Shown piece by piece: positions 9,329-21,024 of a stretch of 64,000 nucleotides of DNA (position 1 is its first letter; each line of letters starts with the position of its first letter). Both the position numbers and the translations under genes were made by a program. Source of the stretch: Paroedura picta (taxonomy: Eukaryota > Chordata > Lepidosauria > Squamata > Gekkonidae); contig NC_135377.1 in the NCBI RefSeq assembly GCF_049243985.1, forward strand, positions 68,148,145-68,212,144. The letters are read 5' to 3'. Below the pieces are notes generated by a model. That model saw only the letters and a list, made by a program, of their open reading frames with translations. It was not told the DNA's origin and ran no database searches.

Positions 9329-12300
9329 CTACAAAAGACAAGAGACAGGCATCTTTGTTTTCTTGACCTAATCAGTGGGACAGGGCTTCTGTCGTACACC
9401 ACAGGCCATCCGCAGCACACAACTTTCATGAGATGTTTGGTACAGACACTAAACAATCTAAAATATTACATAGTTACTAACATAGAGATCATAAAACGCC
9501 CCAACCTATGATCATAAACTTTAACAGAATAAATATTAAATTATTTGTGATCATTCACAACCAGTCTATGGAGCCTCATAATGGATCCCTAAAAATCTGA
9601 CAAAGAAATATAATCTCCTGGATTTTGTTCAGTATGCACTAGAAAAGTGTGCTTACGTTTTCCAAAAACTGGGCAATCTTCTCAGCGCTGTTCAGTACCA
9701 TCAACTTCATTTTGAACGTTAACAAAATCTCAACAGCCACAAAGACAAGGATTTTGCAGGAACCACTGATAACTTTGTCCCAAACCCTGGAAAAGTCAAC
9801 CAGAGTTAAAATTTTAAAAGCTTTCACACAGGATTTATATTCAGTAATGCAGTTTTATTTTCCCTGACCAGAATGGAATCTCAAAGTATACTAAGCTTTC
9901 TGCGGGGGGGGCGGGGGGGGGGGGTAGGATGACCAAAAGTGCAGATGTCCATGAAGTATGAAAATGTTTAAAGCCAGATCTGGTCCAAAGACAGTATGCT
10001 TCCTCTCAGTTTCCTTCTCAGCACAATTAAGACACTCCATTCAGAATGAGATTTCAGGAAGGCAGGCTAAGAGAACATGGAGAAATTCCTTTTTAAAATG
10101 TTAATCATTTGCCTAAATTGAAATGACGCTTGGCAGCCCCAACTTGCCCAGAGTGGGATAGTGATGTGTAGGCCAGGAGTCCCTATTCCTTTCTGACCCT
10201 GTGGGGGCCTTGGAATTCTTGTATGGGACAAGGGAAAAAGCCTGGCTGAGGAAGCGTCCATGCGCACAAAAGCTCACACCTTGAAATCACGCATGCGTAG
10301 TTAACCTGGGTTTCACCTGGGGTTATGCCATGTTTTTGCAACCAATCCAGAGAGACAGGGTGATAAGGAATGGAATGGAAGGTATAAAAGATTATCATCG
10401 CTGCCTTGAAGAAAATGTGTGAAAAGGGAATGTGAGAAGACACCTGGCGATGCCACTATCCCCTCCTTCATACCATGAAGCCAGAGCCTCCTGGACTGCA
10501 GGAGAGAGCTCTCGAGGAGATGCAGGATCAGGACTTGGGGAATTGGTAGGCCCAACCAGGGAGAGGGGGCTGGCTCGGGATGCTTGGGACCATTCCACGG
10601 GGCCTGCCCTTCAAAACGGATTGGTTCTCCAGGGACACTTATCTCTGCTGCCTGAGAGCAGTTGGAATGCTAGGAGCTCTCCAGGCTGCCCACGAAGGCT
10701 GGCAACCAAGAAGTGTCTCCCAGGCAGAGGGAACAAATCCCTTCCGAATTCCCCTAACTCACGCCTAACTCCTTCTCTCCCCCCACTCCGCTCCTCTCTC
10801 AGGCTAACGGTTCCTGGTTGGTAACTCCTTCCGCCTGCCCTGAGGACCTCTCCTGTCCTCAGCACAGGCCTCCAAAGCTCCTTCCTGCCTCTGCCTCATT
10901 GGCTGCAGGGTTGTCATGGGGATGGCCAGAACCAGTCTCGCATCACAATCCATCAGGAGGGACATCCTGCCTCCCAACACTGGTGGGGGCATTTGCACCA
11001 GAAACCTGGAGCAGAACAATACAGACAAACGGTGAGTCCAGGTTGGAAGATTTCTGAATCAAAGAACCATAGAATTGTAGAATCAGAGAGTTGGAAGGGA
11101 CCTCCTGGGTCATCTAGTCCAACCCCCTGCAGTATGCAGGACACTCACAACCCTCTTGCTCATCCACTGTCACCTGCCACCCCCTCAAACCTTCACAGAA
11201 TCAGCCTCTCTGTCAGATGGCTATCCAGCCTCTGTTTAAAAATTTCCAAAGATGGAAAACCAACCACCACCTAGCCTGTTCCCTTGAGAAACCACTCTGT
11301 CAGGAACTTCTTCCAGATGTTTAGACGGAATTTATTTTGAATTAATGTCATCCATTGGTTCCAGTACATCCCTCAGGGACAAGAGAGAACAACTCTGTTC
11401 CACCCTCTATATGACAGCCTTTTAAATACTTGGTTATCAAATCCCCTTTCAGTTGTCTCCTCTCCAGGCTAAACAGACCAAGCTCCCCCAGCCTTTATTC
11501 ATATGTCTTGGTCTCCAAACCCCTCACCATCTTTGTTGCCTCTAAGTGAGGCTGAACCAGAGCAGAGTACAGCGGTACCATCACTTCCCGTGATCTGGAC
11601 ACGATACTCCGTTTGATACAGCTCCCCCATGCTATATTGGTTTAGATGGCTTTTCCTACCTAAATGCAGAACTTTACATTTACATTGAAGGCTACGACCA
11701 CATTTACAATTCATGTAAGACCAGTCAAAAGCTCCATCTCAGTTAATTCCTTGTTTAGAGTCTCTCAGGTCAGGAAACACCTCTTCCCTCTCCTCCTCTC
11801 TGAGAAGCCAGCCTCCGAGGGAAGCTTAGAATGGATGTTTCAGGGTCAGTCCCAGGAACTCAATCCTTTGGAGCACCCTTGGAAGGAACTTCAGCCTCAG
11901 CGCAAGTCCCAACGAGGAAAAGGTTCAGGGGCATGGAGAGATGGTCACCTGAGCCCAACCTCCAGCAGGGAAAACCCCTTTCTGTCCCTGATTCTCTCAT
12001 TCCCTGACTGAGGAACCCGGAGGGGAATCCTGCAGTGTTTCAGAATCTGAGTCGTTCCGCGAAGCGGTCTGTGGAGGTCAGGTCTGGGAAGATGTCTCTC
12101 CTTCTGAGTAACCTGCTCAGGGGACGGGCAGCCTTGTGTTGCGTACTCTGGCCACGGGCAAACTCCGATCCTGGGGAGGCCAGATGTTGAGGGGCAGGTT
12201 TCTCCTCTGACTGAGGCCTGGAGGAAGGAGCAGCTCAACTGGGGAGGAAGGCTGACAAGGGAGGGTTTCCAGCCGTAGCTCAAGGCCACCCATCCGAAGG

Positions 12301-15300
12301 GCTTCCTGAGAGTAGCCTGTCTTTCTTCTGGAGAGCCAAGAGACAGAGGGAGTTTGGCAGTTAGCCACGCCCATTTCTCCCTCAGGATTCCACTAACCTC
12401 TTGGCTACGGAGGTCAGAATTTCCCACAGGTGTTTTTGGTTTAGAATTCCTGTCACCCCCCACAACTTCCTCCTGGATGCTGTCTGGAGTTTCCTCCAAG
12501 TGAGCAATATGATTTGGAGCGGTCCTCTGAAGTCGAGAGGGTTGCCTGGGACAAAGGCCTCAGCTGCTGTAGTCTGCTTTCTGGCAGGAGAGGATGCATT
12601 ATCCTCTTCCTCCTCCTCCTCCTCCTCCTCCTCCTCCTCACCTCACCTCACCTTTCTGGCAGGAGAGGATGCATTATCCTCTTCCTCCTCCTCCTCCTCC
12701 TCCTCCTCCTCTTCCTCACCTCACAGCCAACTTCCAGGTCTCACTGGGGAGACTCCTCTGATGAGCCTCCTTGGAAAATAAGCAAGCTCCTCGGCCGGCA
12801 GTTGTAGGGGAGGTTGAGGGACTGGAAGGAACAAGGGAACTCTCTAGCTGAGGAAGAAGGTGGACTCCGAGAGGGAGATCTCACCCTAGCCAGTGTGTGA
12901 TCCTGGATCATTAGCAAGCTCAGTTCTCCTTCAACTCCACTCTTTTTCCAGAAAATGTCCAGTTCCTTGTTGAAGGAAAGAAAATATACATCTACGGTGT
13001 CAATACCCCCCCAGACGGAGCACCTGGTCGCCTGCTCCTGATTTTGAAAACCAACAGTAAGAGTTTCCAGCTGCCAGAGAAACACCAGGATCCCCATGCA
13101 CTGGGGAGTGAACTTTTCAGAGTTCAGAGCTGCCCCAGCACAAGAACCCCCCCCCATGGGCCCATGATGGATTATGACCTAGGATGGACCCCCTAAGAAA
13201 GAAGAGGAGGGTTCAGTTGAGGACTGAAAGAGAAAACAGGCTTAGCTTGACATGCTTAGAGCCAATAGACACCAGCAGCAAAAGACCCACATGGTCTCCC
13301 TGTAGAGATGACCTCTCAAGAGCCTACCCGGCTAGGCCCTAGGAAAGGGGCCAGCCCGTGGCCAGGACAGAAACCCAACTGGTATGGATCAAGCACTAAG
13401 CTTCATCTAAGTATGCCAGGAGCTGGTCCACCGCAACCCTTTCAACTACTTTACCCAGAAACACAGAGTGCGAGACCGGGTGGTAGCTGGCTGGGTCCTG
13501 CAGGTCTAGCGAAGTTTTTTTCAGCAAAGAGTGATCCACAACCTCCTTAAGCACCTCCAGGAACTCCCCTAAAGACAGGGAGAGGTTGACAATCTCTCTC
13601 AAAGGGCCTCCTACGACAAAGAATATACCAGTCTTGCTTGTCGGTTTGTACTTCTAAAATCCAATATCAATAAAATGCTGCTCTTTCATTTTCCATTAAG
13701 GATAATAAAATTGGAGTAAAACCAAGTTGGTCCAGGCTCTGGTCAACCAACTTTTTCCTTGAAAGGAACAGTCTTTTAATCTAAGTAGGAGTTTAAATAT
13801 GTTGTTAAAGAGAATCTTGAGTTTTAGTCTAAAAATGTCTAGCCAAACTGCTGATTCTCATGAAGTAATTGCCAATTCTTGAGGGATGGCTATACCAGAT
13901 ACACACTTGGGTGATCTAGTTATTTTCCTCAAAAATCTTAAAACAAATGAATTGGTGATTTTGCTACAAAAAGTGACTTACCTTTGTAGGCTTGATTCAG
14001 GTAGACACCCAGAAAAACACTTCCTAAACCAGAGGTTGTAAGGAAGTTGGCTCATCGCTGAACATGATTTCAGATGTGTTAGGAGCCTGCTGTCTTCAAG
14101 GCTCAAAGCTTGTTCCAGATATTTTGGCTGCAGGAGAAACAGGCAGAGAAGTGACAAAACGGACCAAGTCATAATCAGAGCAAGAAAACAAATTTCATCG
14201 TAAGAATAAATTCAATCTGACACATGCAGCAAATATGTCATGTTAACTATTGTGGTTAAAAGGTTAGATTGGACTGTAAGGGTTGCTAGAATTTTCAGTG
14301 TTTTTTGGTTGTGCTAAAAAAAATGTGAAAGAAAAAAACAAGACAAAACAGTGATTCAGTGGGAGCTCAACCCAGTGTGACTCCTCTTCAATGGCATCTT
14401 ACTGTAAACAGTCTTTCACCTGCATACTTGGCACATATAGAGCGCACTGAAACAGCAGACTCTGATCATGACACATGTGACACTACAAGAAGAGCTGGTT
14501 TAAAGCCCACTGTTCACGATCCAAAGGAGTAACAAAGTGACTTACAAACATCTTTCCCTTCCTCTCCCCACAACATACACCCTGTGAAGTAGGTGGGGCT
14601 GAGAGAGAAGAGAACTGCTCTAAGAGAATGTTACTGGCCCAAGGTCACCCAACTGGCTGCATGTGGAGGAGTGGGCACTCAAACCTGGTTTTCCAGATTA
14701 GAGTTGACTGCTCTTCACTACACCACGCTGGCTCTCACACAGTTTTCCTCCGGACCCAAGACTTACATAGCAGAATGAAATGGCAGAATCCTGATTTCAG
14801 AGTGAGTTGTCCCAGGTGGGAGCACATACAACGGACAACATTTTGAAGGGCCCTCCATGTTTTTCTTTGCAGGTAAATTTTAGCAGGAAAGCACTGGAAT
14901 ATATGTGATTTATTCTACTACTTCTTTGAAGAGCAGATGTTAAGGTACGTTTCAGAAAGCAGATGCTCAGCATGAGGGCCTAAAGCCAAAGTACTCTGGT
15001 CTTTTAAAAAACCCTATTTTCCCCCAATATCGTCAACTCAAGAGGCCATGCTTCAGAGAGGGCCTATCACCTCACTTGAGAGAGGTGGCAACTTAAGATA
15101 GTGGTTGTGGCACCAATCTGTGAAATTCCTTCCACAAGGAGATCATAGAATCTGAGATTAGCCATGTAGTCCAGCCCCCTGTTCAATGCCGGATCAGTCT
15201 AAATCATCCATGATATGTATCTGTCCAGCCACTGCTTGAAGACTGCCAGTGAGGGGGAGCTTACCATCTCCTTAGGCAGCCCATTCCACTGCTGAACTAC

Positions 15301-18300
15301 ACTGGCTGTGAACATGTTTTTCCTCCTATCTAGCCAATAACATTCTACACCTAGTTTAAACCTATTTCTGTGGGCCCTATCCTCAGTTGCCAACAGGTAT
15401 GACTCCCTGCCCTCCTCCCTTTCATCTATTCCCCTCTATGATTGCCTTTTGCCAGGCAAAAGTGAAGACTTTTCTGTTTTGGCTGCCATTCCCTTACGGA
15501 CCCTAATTCCTGTTTATATTTTTACTTATATCCTGTGAGTAGGATTTTATTAATACGGTCAAAAACCAGCAAACATTTGATTATTTGCTTATTAACATAT
15601 ATCAGATAAAAATGGAAACATCAGCGATCATCAATGACAGAATATAAAAATACAGCAACAGTGAAATTACCCATTCTGTTTAAATAAAGCTTTCCATCTT
15701 CTTCATGCTAAGCAAAATTTTGCGAATGTATTGGTAACTGCCTTTGTTCTGTCATCCAGAAGGAATTTACTTATATGTTTTTATATTGTTTTAAAAATTA
15801 ATGCATTTAACTGTCTACTGCCTTGAGTGAAAATGTGGGACAAAAACACTTTTAGCTCTACAAATACATCATGCAGCTGAAAAATAATTTATTCCTCATG
15901 CCCAAAAGGGAAAGAGAAAAAAGTTGCCATTCTGCCTCACAGCATTTCCCCTATCAAGACCACCCATGCCGTTCTCAGACCCCCAATGAGTTATTTGTAG
16001 ATTAGCTTTGTCTAAGCGCAGCATGCAAAAGAACCTGCACACCCATCATTTTATTAATTCTCTTCTCACCGTGGGGGACAAATACATTCTTACCAGTTGG
16101 GGTAAAGCGTCCTTATATTTATTGTTCAACAGGTTCACAAAACTACTGACGAGCCAGTAGCAGTCGATGCTGTCTTCGACCATCTCCTTCATAGCCTTAG
16201 CAATAGCAAGAAATACTTCGTCTTCAGGTTCCTGGAAACAAAAAACAGACTTCACTGCACTCCAGGCACTGACAAATTTTCTTTGGCTTTAGGAGCCACT
16301 CCCTAAACCTGGACAGTTTTGAGGCTTTATGTTTTAACAACCATACTTTCTAACCATTGCAACCACAACAGCTGATCCTAAACTCTTCACGGGAGCTTGT
16401 TGTTTTTTAAAACTATATTGTCATTAATAAAATAAATATTAAAGTCATTCAAGGGGAACCCAAAGCACGAGGGTTCCAGTAACCTTTGGGTCAATCTGGT
16501 AAATGATTTAAAGACGTTTTCAGATTGCAATGTATGGGAAATGATAATGTAATTGGAGACTTGAGACATGAGTAATGGATTTGTAACAGAAATGATTTTT
16601 AAATAGGTATCAGAACAACAGAGCATTCCACCAGGCCGGGACCAAGGAAACAAGGAGATACAGTAGGTGTGTGCATTCAGGTGTGTCCCCCCCCCAGCCA
16701 AAAATAAAAACATATCTGAGAAATACCTTATTGGTATTTTTCAGGGATATTTTGGCTTCCTGAATGTATCCAAGTTTTCTCAGGAGAAAATCCTAGATAC
16801 ATTCAGAAATTACAGGTAAACTCGAAAACAGAAGAAAGAGCAGCATGCCATCTCCGTTCTCTCCCCACCCCCCAAAGGTTCCATGCACAGGTCCTCTATG
16901 GAGACACAATAGCTCTAGGAGGACAGCATTCACCATTGTGTATTTCCTTTAATACAGAACTACAGGGAGAAAGACCTGGACGTGTATACCAAAGTCTTGT
17001 TGACAATCACATAAAAGATGACTGACCAATGGGAAAGATGGATTTCGAGGCAGCTTTCCTGATTCCAGCTGATACATCCGGAGGAAAACCTCAACTTGTG
17101 GGGTTGACTCATTGATAAAGCGAATTACTTGGAGGGCATGGTGTACATCTTTATACTGCTCTTTTCGGTCCTTCATCACAATCGTATGAGATTCATGATG
17201 GGGAGGAAGAATACCTTTAAAGGAGAAAAACAGAGGAAAATATATATTATTTGATACAGAAGCAAACATTTAGATATTCCTCTTACAGTTTTCCTGTCCA
17301 ATGGGCTCAATACCAGGCCTAGATTACAGTACTGTGCAGGGACTTGGACCTGACCAATTCATACAGGGACCAAAGAAATGTTAGGGTACTTCCCAAAACA
17401 ACAATAAAACTTGTGGCGTGCATTGGCAAGTATGTACTGAGGCAGCGACAGAGGCAGCAACAGGCCTTTGCGGCCCACAGGTACCCTCCTGCCGGGAGAG
17501 AGCTGGAGGGGGGGGGGAGTTTGGAGCCTCCCTGTGGGCCGCAAAACCCTGTTACTGCCGCCGTTGGAGGGGGGCCTTTCCACTCCCTTTAGCCCAGGAA
17601 GCACTGCAGCGACAGCACTTCCCAGGCCCAAGGGAGCCTCCCGTGGCAGCACAGCCGGCAAGGGGGGGAGGCTTTCCATTCCCTTTAGCTCACTTAGCGG
17701 GCTAAAGGGAGCCGTGGCCACCCTCTCACACCCTCCTGCCTGCCGCCCCTTTTTAAAATGGGCTTTGATACAAGTGCAGTCAATAAAACTGAAGTTTGGG
17801 ATACACATAGTTAAAGAGTCTTTCCATACTAGTGATGTTTTAAAAGGACATGTTTTGAACGTATGAAATAAGTGAGCCAGAATATCGACCCATCTAACCT
17901 AACTTGTAGGGACACTCCGGGGTCCTGCTATCTGATATTGTTTTAACTGATGACTGAAGCTAGAACCTTCAGCATGCAAGGAAGCTGCAGCCTTTGCTCT
18001 GGATAACATCTGGCACAAAAAGGTTTGACTCAACCCACTAAAGTAGCAAATATTCCATCACAACATATCAAGACACACATGTATGCCACTGGAAGCAGGA
18101 ATGGGCATGAACTTGGGCACAAACCAAAAAATGCCGCTAAATTGCCCTGGTTCAAGCTCCCTGAACCTTTCATGGACTTTTGTCCAGTTTGGTTCAGGGT
18201 CCAGCTGGCAGCCATTTTAGGCTAACCAGAGACAGGCACGAATGCTCTACTGTCAGCCTAAAACAGGGGTAGTCAAACTGCGGCCCTCCAGATGTCCATG

Positions 18301-20875
18301 AACTACAATTCCCAGAACTACAATTCTGGGAATTCTGGGAATTGTAGTCCATGGACATCTGGAGGGCTGCAGTTTGATTACCCCTGGCCTAAAATAACCA
18401 AAAGCCATTTCAGTGCTGTAGTTCATTTCCCTCACATTTTCAAAGAGAGGGAAGGGAACTGGCATGTCGGAATGATTGCCGTGAGGCAGCCAGCAGACCA
18501 CCAAGCTGCTTATTCAGGGAGTTCGTTTTCTGTGCAATCAGCTGTTCGGCAGGAAGCCATTTTAACCTGCTGTTTGGCTTCTCCCTGCTTTTAAGCTCCC
18601 TGATTTTAAATTTAGCTTCTCCCTTTTAAGCAGGGAGAAGCTAAACAGATTGGAATGAATCAGACCAGTTCATGTTAGGGGCTTGGGTCATCTGAGGTCA
18701 AGAACAGCCTGAACCTTGAACTGGAATTTTCTAGTCCAGGCCTAACTCTAACTGGAAGTTCCATGTTTTTATAGCAACTTTTTATCTTCTGTGTCTGCTG
18801 TTTCTCTCACTAACAGGGCATCCAAAGCTTACAATAAAAACAGAAGTACAAGAATTAAGCTAATGATTAAAAACAATAGCAGACATAATAACCCAGCTTT
18901 GAATACAAAACTCTAGAATATCAGTTCTTGGTTGACTTGTCATCTGAGTACCCGTGGAAGGTAAGACCTCCATTCCAAGGTTTCTCCAGAATCTCACAAT
19001 GATTCTGAGACTACGTCTCACGCGCCAATGAAACCCAAGAATGCAGCCTTTGGGGATTAATCAGCCATACCTAAAAGCACCTTCCACACCAGGATTCGAT
19101 ACATGGACGGGAGGGGAAATCTTTGACTAAATGTGCACAGCTTCTCGATATCTGTAAGAAAGTTTTTTTAAATAAAATTAAAGCCTGTTATGAACCATCT
19201 CATTTTCAAACTACCTTTGTATTCTGTTTTACCAACTGATTGATAATGGATTTTTTCCCCGTCATTTCAGCCAAACCCGTTTTATCAACTGGTTGCTAGC
19301 GGAATTTACCTGTTCATCCAAATTTGCTTGCATTGGGTTAGCAAAGTGTAGTTTTTTGAAACACTGAAGGTATATTTCCCAAACCATGTCTTCTGCTTAG
19401 AATAATATTTTTCTTTTTTTCTCCCCAAGTAATTAATTGAAATAGCGTTATAAAACAAAGTGTTTCAAGTTCGACACATACAATCTAAGGGCCAATAGGA
19501 AAACCCCATGGGGTGTGTCTGGCTCCCCACTCTGCCAGTCAATTTGCATATTATACGGGAACAAGTAAATGCAGATGGTGCAATCTGCAAAATCGAGTTC
19601 CAGATAACTGCAGTTTTTCCTCTTCAAGATGCATCAGCATCAAATGATCATGGAGCACATATAGCTCTCCGAAGAGCACTTGCACATTTTTATTTATTAT
19701 ATTTCTTTATTATATTTCTTTATTATATTTCTATACCGCCCTCCCCGGAGGCTCAGGGCGGTTTACATTAAACTTATAAACAATACATGAAACAGCCTTC
19801 ATTAATCATACAATAATAACAGTGGTTGTAACAGTATACCAGTATAGTAAACAGTATAACAATAATATAACAGTACAACAATGCAACCGTGCAATGGCAC
19901 AACAGGTCCAGAGCACTCTGGTGGAGTTCTGGGAGGAAGGGGGGGGAGCGGTGGCCCTTCATTCGTTGTTGATTACGTCTGGTCTCAACCAAATGCCTGG
20001 CGGAAGAGCTCCTTTTTGCAGGCCCTGCGGAACTGTTTAAGTTCCGTCAGGGCCCTGATCTCCCTGATTTTGCACAAGATCAAGTGGGTGGCAGGCACAG
20101 TGGATGAGCAATAGGTTTGTGAGTGTCCTGCGTTGTGCAGGGGGTTGGACTAGATGACCCAGGCAGTCCCTTCCAACTCTCTGATTCTATGATTCTATGA
20201 TTCTGTCTTCAAACATTATACTGAAAGTGAGGAGGTGATATACTGTGGGCAAAGGTCTTCACCGAGCCCAAGTCTCTCCTGTTTTTCACTACAGCCCAAA
20301 GTGGGAGGCAAAGGGAAACAATGGCATTCCACTTTTCATGAGGAACACACCAACAGACTAAGGAGCAGAACGAAACGAAATGAACACCAATACCACCATT
20401 GTGCACTGATCACAGCTTCTGAAAGCAAGCTAAGGAGCTGAGTGGATCCCCAAACAAAAATTCTTTGTACAGAATTCTCTCCAGCCTCGTGGAAACAGGA
20501 GAAGCCAGTTCACACTACACCACAGGTTAATTGGAAATCAAAAGTTTTAAGAGTCTCTGTTATCTCTTTTATTTAGACTTGGACTCTGCCAGAACGGTCT
20601 CTAGATTGTATTCCATTTTCAATGTTTTCGACAGTGGCAACAAGTCCGTTCTTGTTAATCATTTGAAAATATAATAAGGCTAACACTCTTCTGTTATGGA
20701 GAGTCAAGGCTGTAAGCAAATGCCTGGTGGAGGAGCTCCCTTTTTAAACAGACGCACACATACCCAAACGATCATCTTTCAGAAGGATTTCCAGCGACTT
20801 CTTTTCTTCCACACCCCGAAAGCCCACTTTTTCATAATAGACCGATCGGAAATTTCTCTGCGGGTCCTCAGTCAT
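9242..20875 (-). CDS. TBC1D7: TBC1D7, TSC complex subunit (seven coding exons)
   Basis: TBC1D7 is the third core subunit of the TSC1-TSC2-TBC1D7 complex, which acts at the lysosome as the GAP for Rheb and restrains mTORC1; it binds the TSC1 coiled coil. Coding exons, in transcript order, are 20875-20764, 19151-19071, 17214-17027, 16231-16094, 14127-13982, 9786-9657 and 9328-9242. They total 882 nt, 293 codons plus TGA, the human length. All introns have GT and AG ends and all phases agree. I recognise the protein from its start ([20 protein letters not shown]) and the conserved [11 protein letters not shown] and CLPESSLQR. The TBC domain covers roughly residues 50-230. No break is seen. Confidence 0.98.
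9657..9786 (-). CDS. TBC1D7: TBC1D7 sixth coding exon
   Basis: Completes Arg222 and encodes residues 223-265 ([20 protein letters not shown] ... AQFLEN), the C-terminal helices of the TBC domain. Acceptor TTTTCCAG, donor AAC|GTAAGC. The intron before it is 4.2 kb and carries the 11-13.6 kb repeat block. Confidence 0.97.
9890..11040. other. TBC1D7 intron 5, left part
   Basis: G-rich run at 9901-9925, then intronic DNA that becomes GC-rich between about 10430 and 10930. Several overlapping frames are open on both strands there because stops are scarce in GC-rich sequence. None resembles a known protein. Confidence 0.5.
11047..11790 (-). mobile_element. CR1 LINE 3' UTR and ORF2 end
   Basis: The longest CR1 piece in the window. 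Reading from its 3' end: AGAATCAGAGAGTTGGAAGG, GGTCATCTAGTCCAACCCCC, CAGATGGCTATCCAGCCTC, TCTCCTCTCCAGGCTAAACA and AACCAGAGCAGAGTACAGCG, the well-known order of the CR1 ORF2 end and UTR. Inserted in TBC1D7 intron 5, in the same orientation as the gene. Diverged. Confidence 0.9.
11791..13300. other. Moderately GC-rich intronic stretch, unclassified
   Basis: It has long open frames on both strands (184 codons at 11945-12499 on minus) but no conserved motif, and the frames overlap one another. It carries the internal duplication at 12577-12726. It may be an unrecognised repeat, since CR1 and LINE pieces flank it. Confidence 0.4.
12577..12726. repeat. Tandem duplication of a (TCC)n-containing segment
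   Basis: A segment of about 75 bp is present twice: TTTCTGGCAGGAGAGGATGC, then ATTATCCTCTTCC, then a (TCC)n run, then CCTCA. The copies start at about 12577 and 12653. The two TCC runs differ slightly in length. Confidence 0.92.
13385..13615 (-). mobile_element. LINE reverse-transcriptase fragment (CR1/L2-like)
   Basis: The minus strand reads ...[20 protein letters not shown] ...FLGKVVERV...LLAYLDEA, the conserved start of the RT domain in CR1/L2-type LINEs (consensus LKKPSLDPQDLASYRPVSN). Only this piece is left. It is in the same orientation as the CR1 end at 11047-11790, but the DNA between does not look like the missing RT. Confidence 0.75.
13982..14127 (-). CDS. TBC1D7: TBC1D7 fifth coding exon
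   Basis: Encodes residues 174-221 and two bases of codon 222 ([19 protein letters not shown] ... CLPESSLQ). Acceptor CTCCTGCAG, donor AG|GTAAGT. Confidence 0.97.
14519..14737 (-). repeat. Sauria SINE
   Basis: Reverse copy: AAGTGACTTACAAACATC, CCCCACAACATACACCCTGTG, CCCAAGGTCACCCAACTGG and the head CACTACACCACGCTGGCTCT. Located in TBC1D7 intron 4. Confidence 0.9.
15141..15420 (-). mobile_element. CR1/L3-like LINE 3' end
   Basis: Reverse-oriented: GATCATAGAATCTGAGATTA, CATGTAGTCCAGCCCCCTG, CCAGCCACTGCTTGAAGAC and TTAGGCAGCCCATTCCACTG, the usual order for this LINE family. Confidence 0.85.
16094..16231 (-). CDS. TBC1D7: TBC1D7 fourth coding exon
   Basis: Encodes residues 128-173 ([14 protein letters not shown] ... 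DALPQL). Acceptor TTTCCAG, donor CTG|GTAAGA, phase 0 at both ends, so this 46-codon exon could be skipped without a frame change. Confidence 0.97.
16260..16940. other. TBC1D7 intron 3, no clear features
   Basis: AT-rich intron. A small inverted repeat is seen at 16775-16806 (CTGAATGTATC / GATACATTCAG), possibly the remnant of a MITE. Confidence 0.5.
17027..17214 (-). CDS. TBC1D7: TBC1D7 third coding exon
   Basis: Encodes residues 65-127 ([10 protein letters not shown] ... [17 protein letters not shown]), the most conserved part of the TBC domain. Acceptor TTTAAAG. The donor reads TTG|GTCAGT, with C at intron position 3 where A or G is usual. The phase-0 join to the next exon (EPEDEVF) is exact, so the site is real though probably of modest strength. 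Confidence 0.96.
17215..18255. other. TBC1D7 intron 2, GC-rich patch at 17400-17760
   Basis: A GC-rich patch holds short repeated phrases (GCTTTCCATTCCCTTTAGC and CTTTCCACTCCCTTTAGCC; GTGGGCCGCAAAA). It looks like an internally repetitive old element. It codes for nothing I recognise. Confidence 0.4.
18264..18386. mobile_element. hAT MITE (CAGGGGTAGTCAAACTG family)
   Basis: It starts CAGGGGTAGTCAAACTGCGG and ends with the inverted CAGTTTGATTACCCCTG. The flanking octamer GCCTAAAA is identical at 18256-18263 and 18387-18394. The element is nearly all inverted repeat. Located in TBC1D7 intron 2. Confidence 0.95.
18595..18650. repeat. Hairpin within unclassified repeat
   Basis: GCTTCTCCCTGCTTTTAAGC and TTTAAGCAGGGAGAAGC are inverted around a short AT-rich centre. 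The surrounding 18.1-18.7 kb looks like an old inverted element that the hAT MITE entered, but the ends are not clear. Confidence 0.5.
19071..19151 (-). CDS. TBC1D7: TBC1D7 second coding exon
   Basis: Encodes residues 38-64 ([20 protein letters not shown] then LVWKVLL), the start of the TBC fold. Acceptor CTTACAG, donor G|GTATGG. Both junctions are phase 1, so skipping this exon would keep the frame. Confidence 0.97.
   Translation of the reverse strand: MSRSCAHLVKDFPSRPCIESWCGRCF
19688..20105 (-). repeat. Common squamate interspersed repeat, LINE-tail-like
   Basis: It starts with a (TTTATTATATTTC)n array, then ACCGCCCTCCCCGGAGGCTC, CAGGGCGGTTTACA and, further on, TGCCTGGCGGAAGAGCTCC and GGCCCTGATCTCCCTGAT. 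A related piece lies at 53515-53735. The array side looks like the 3' tail, so the element is on minus. Class uncertain. Confidence 0.6.
20117..20204 (+). mobile_element. CR1-like LINE 3' end
   Basis: TGCAGGGGGTTGGACTAGATGA-type sequence followed by CCTTCCAACTCTCTGATTC and three TATGATTC repeats. Directly follows the reverse element above, tail to head. Confidence 0.9.
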
Positions 20876-20883
20876 GTTTCATT
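20764..20883 (-). CDS. TBC1D7: TBC1D7 first coding exon
   Basis: A 5' non-coding exon joins here at the acceptor CTTTCAG|AATGAAAC; the exon starts at 20883 and the ATG is at 20875-20873, only eight bases in. It encodes residues 1-37 and the first base of codon 38, ending ...LLKDDRL, with donor GTATGT at 20763. The ATG is the only one that gives the family's MTED start. Confidence 0.97.
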
Positions 20884-20944
20884 CTGAAAGGGAATGTGAT
20901 TTAAAAGGATGACTTTCTGGTTATTAAAGACTATTATCAAAAGC

Positions 20945-21012
20945 AGGGGTAGTCAACCTGTGGTCCTCCAGATGTGTATGGACTATGATTCCCATGAGCC
21001 CCTGCCAGTGTT
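20945..21012. mobile_element. Half of a hAT MITE
   Basis: CAGGGGTAGTCAACCTGTGG through GCCCCTGCCAGTG; the second half is absent and a CR1 end follows. Confidence 0.7.
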
Positions 21013-21024
21013 TGCCAGTGTCAG

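Noticed and set aside
11945-12499. 184-codon frame on the minus strand
   Set aside because: Low-complexity composition, no known domain, inside a TBC1D7 intron flanked by LINE pieces.
12401-12781. Poly-serine or poly-leucine 'protein'
   Set aside because: Produced by the (TCC)n microsatellites; the same run is open in several frames.
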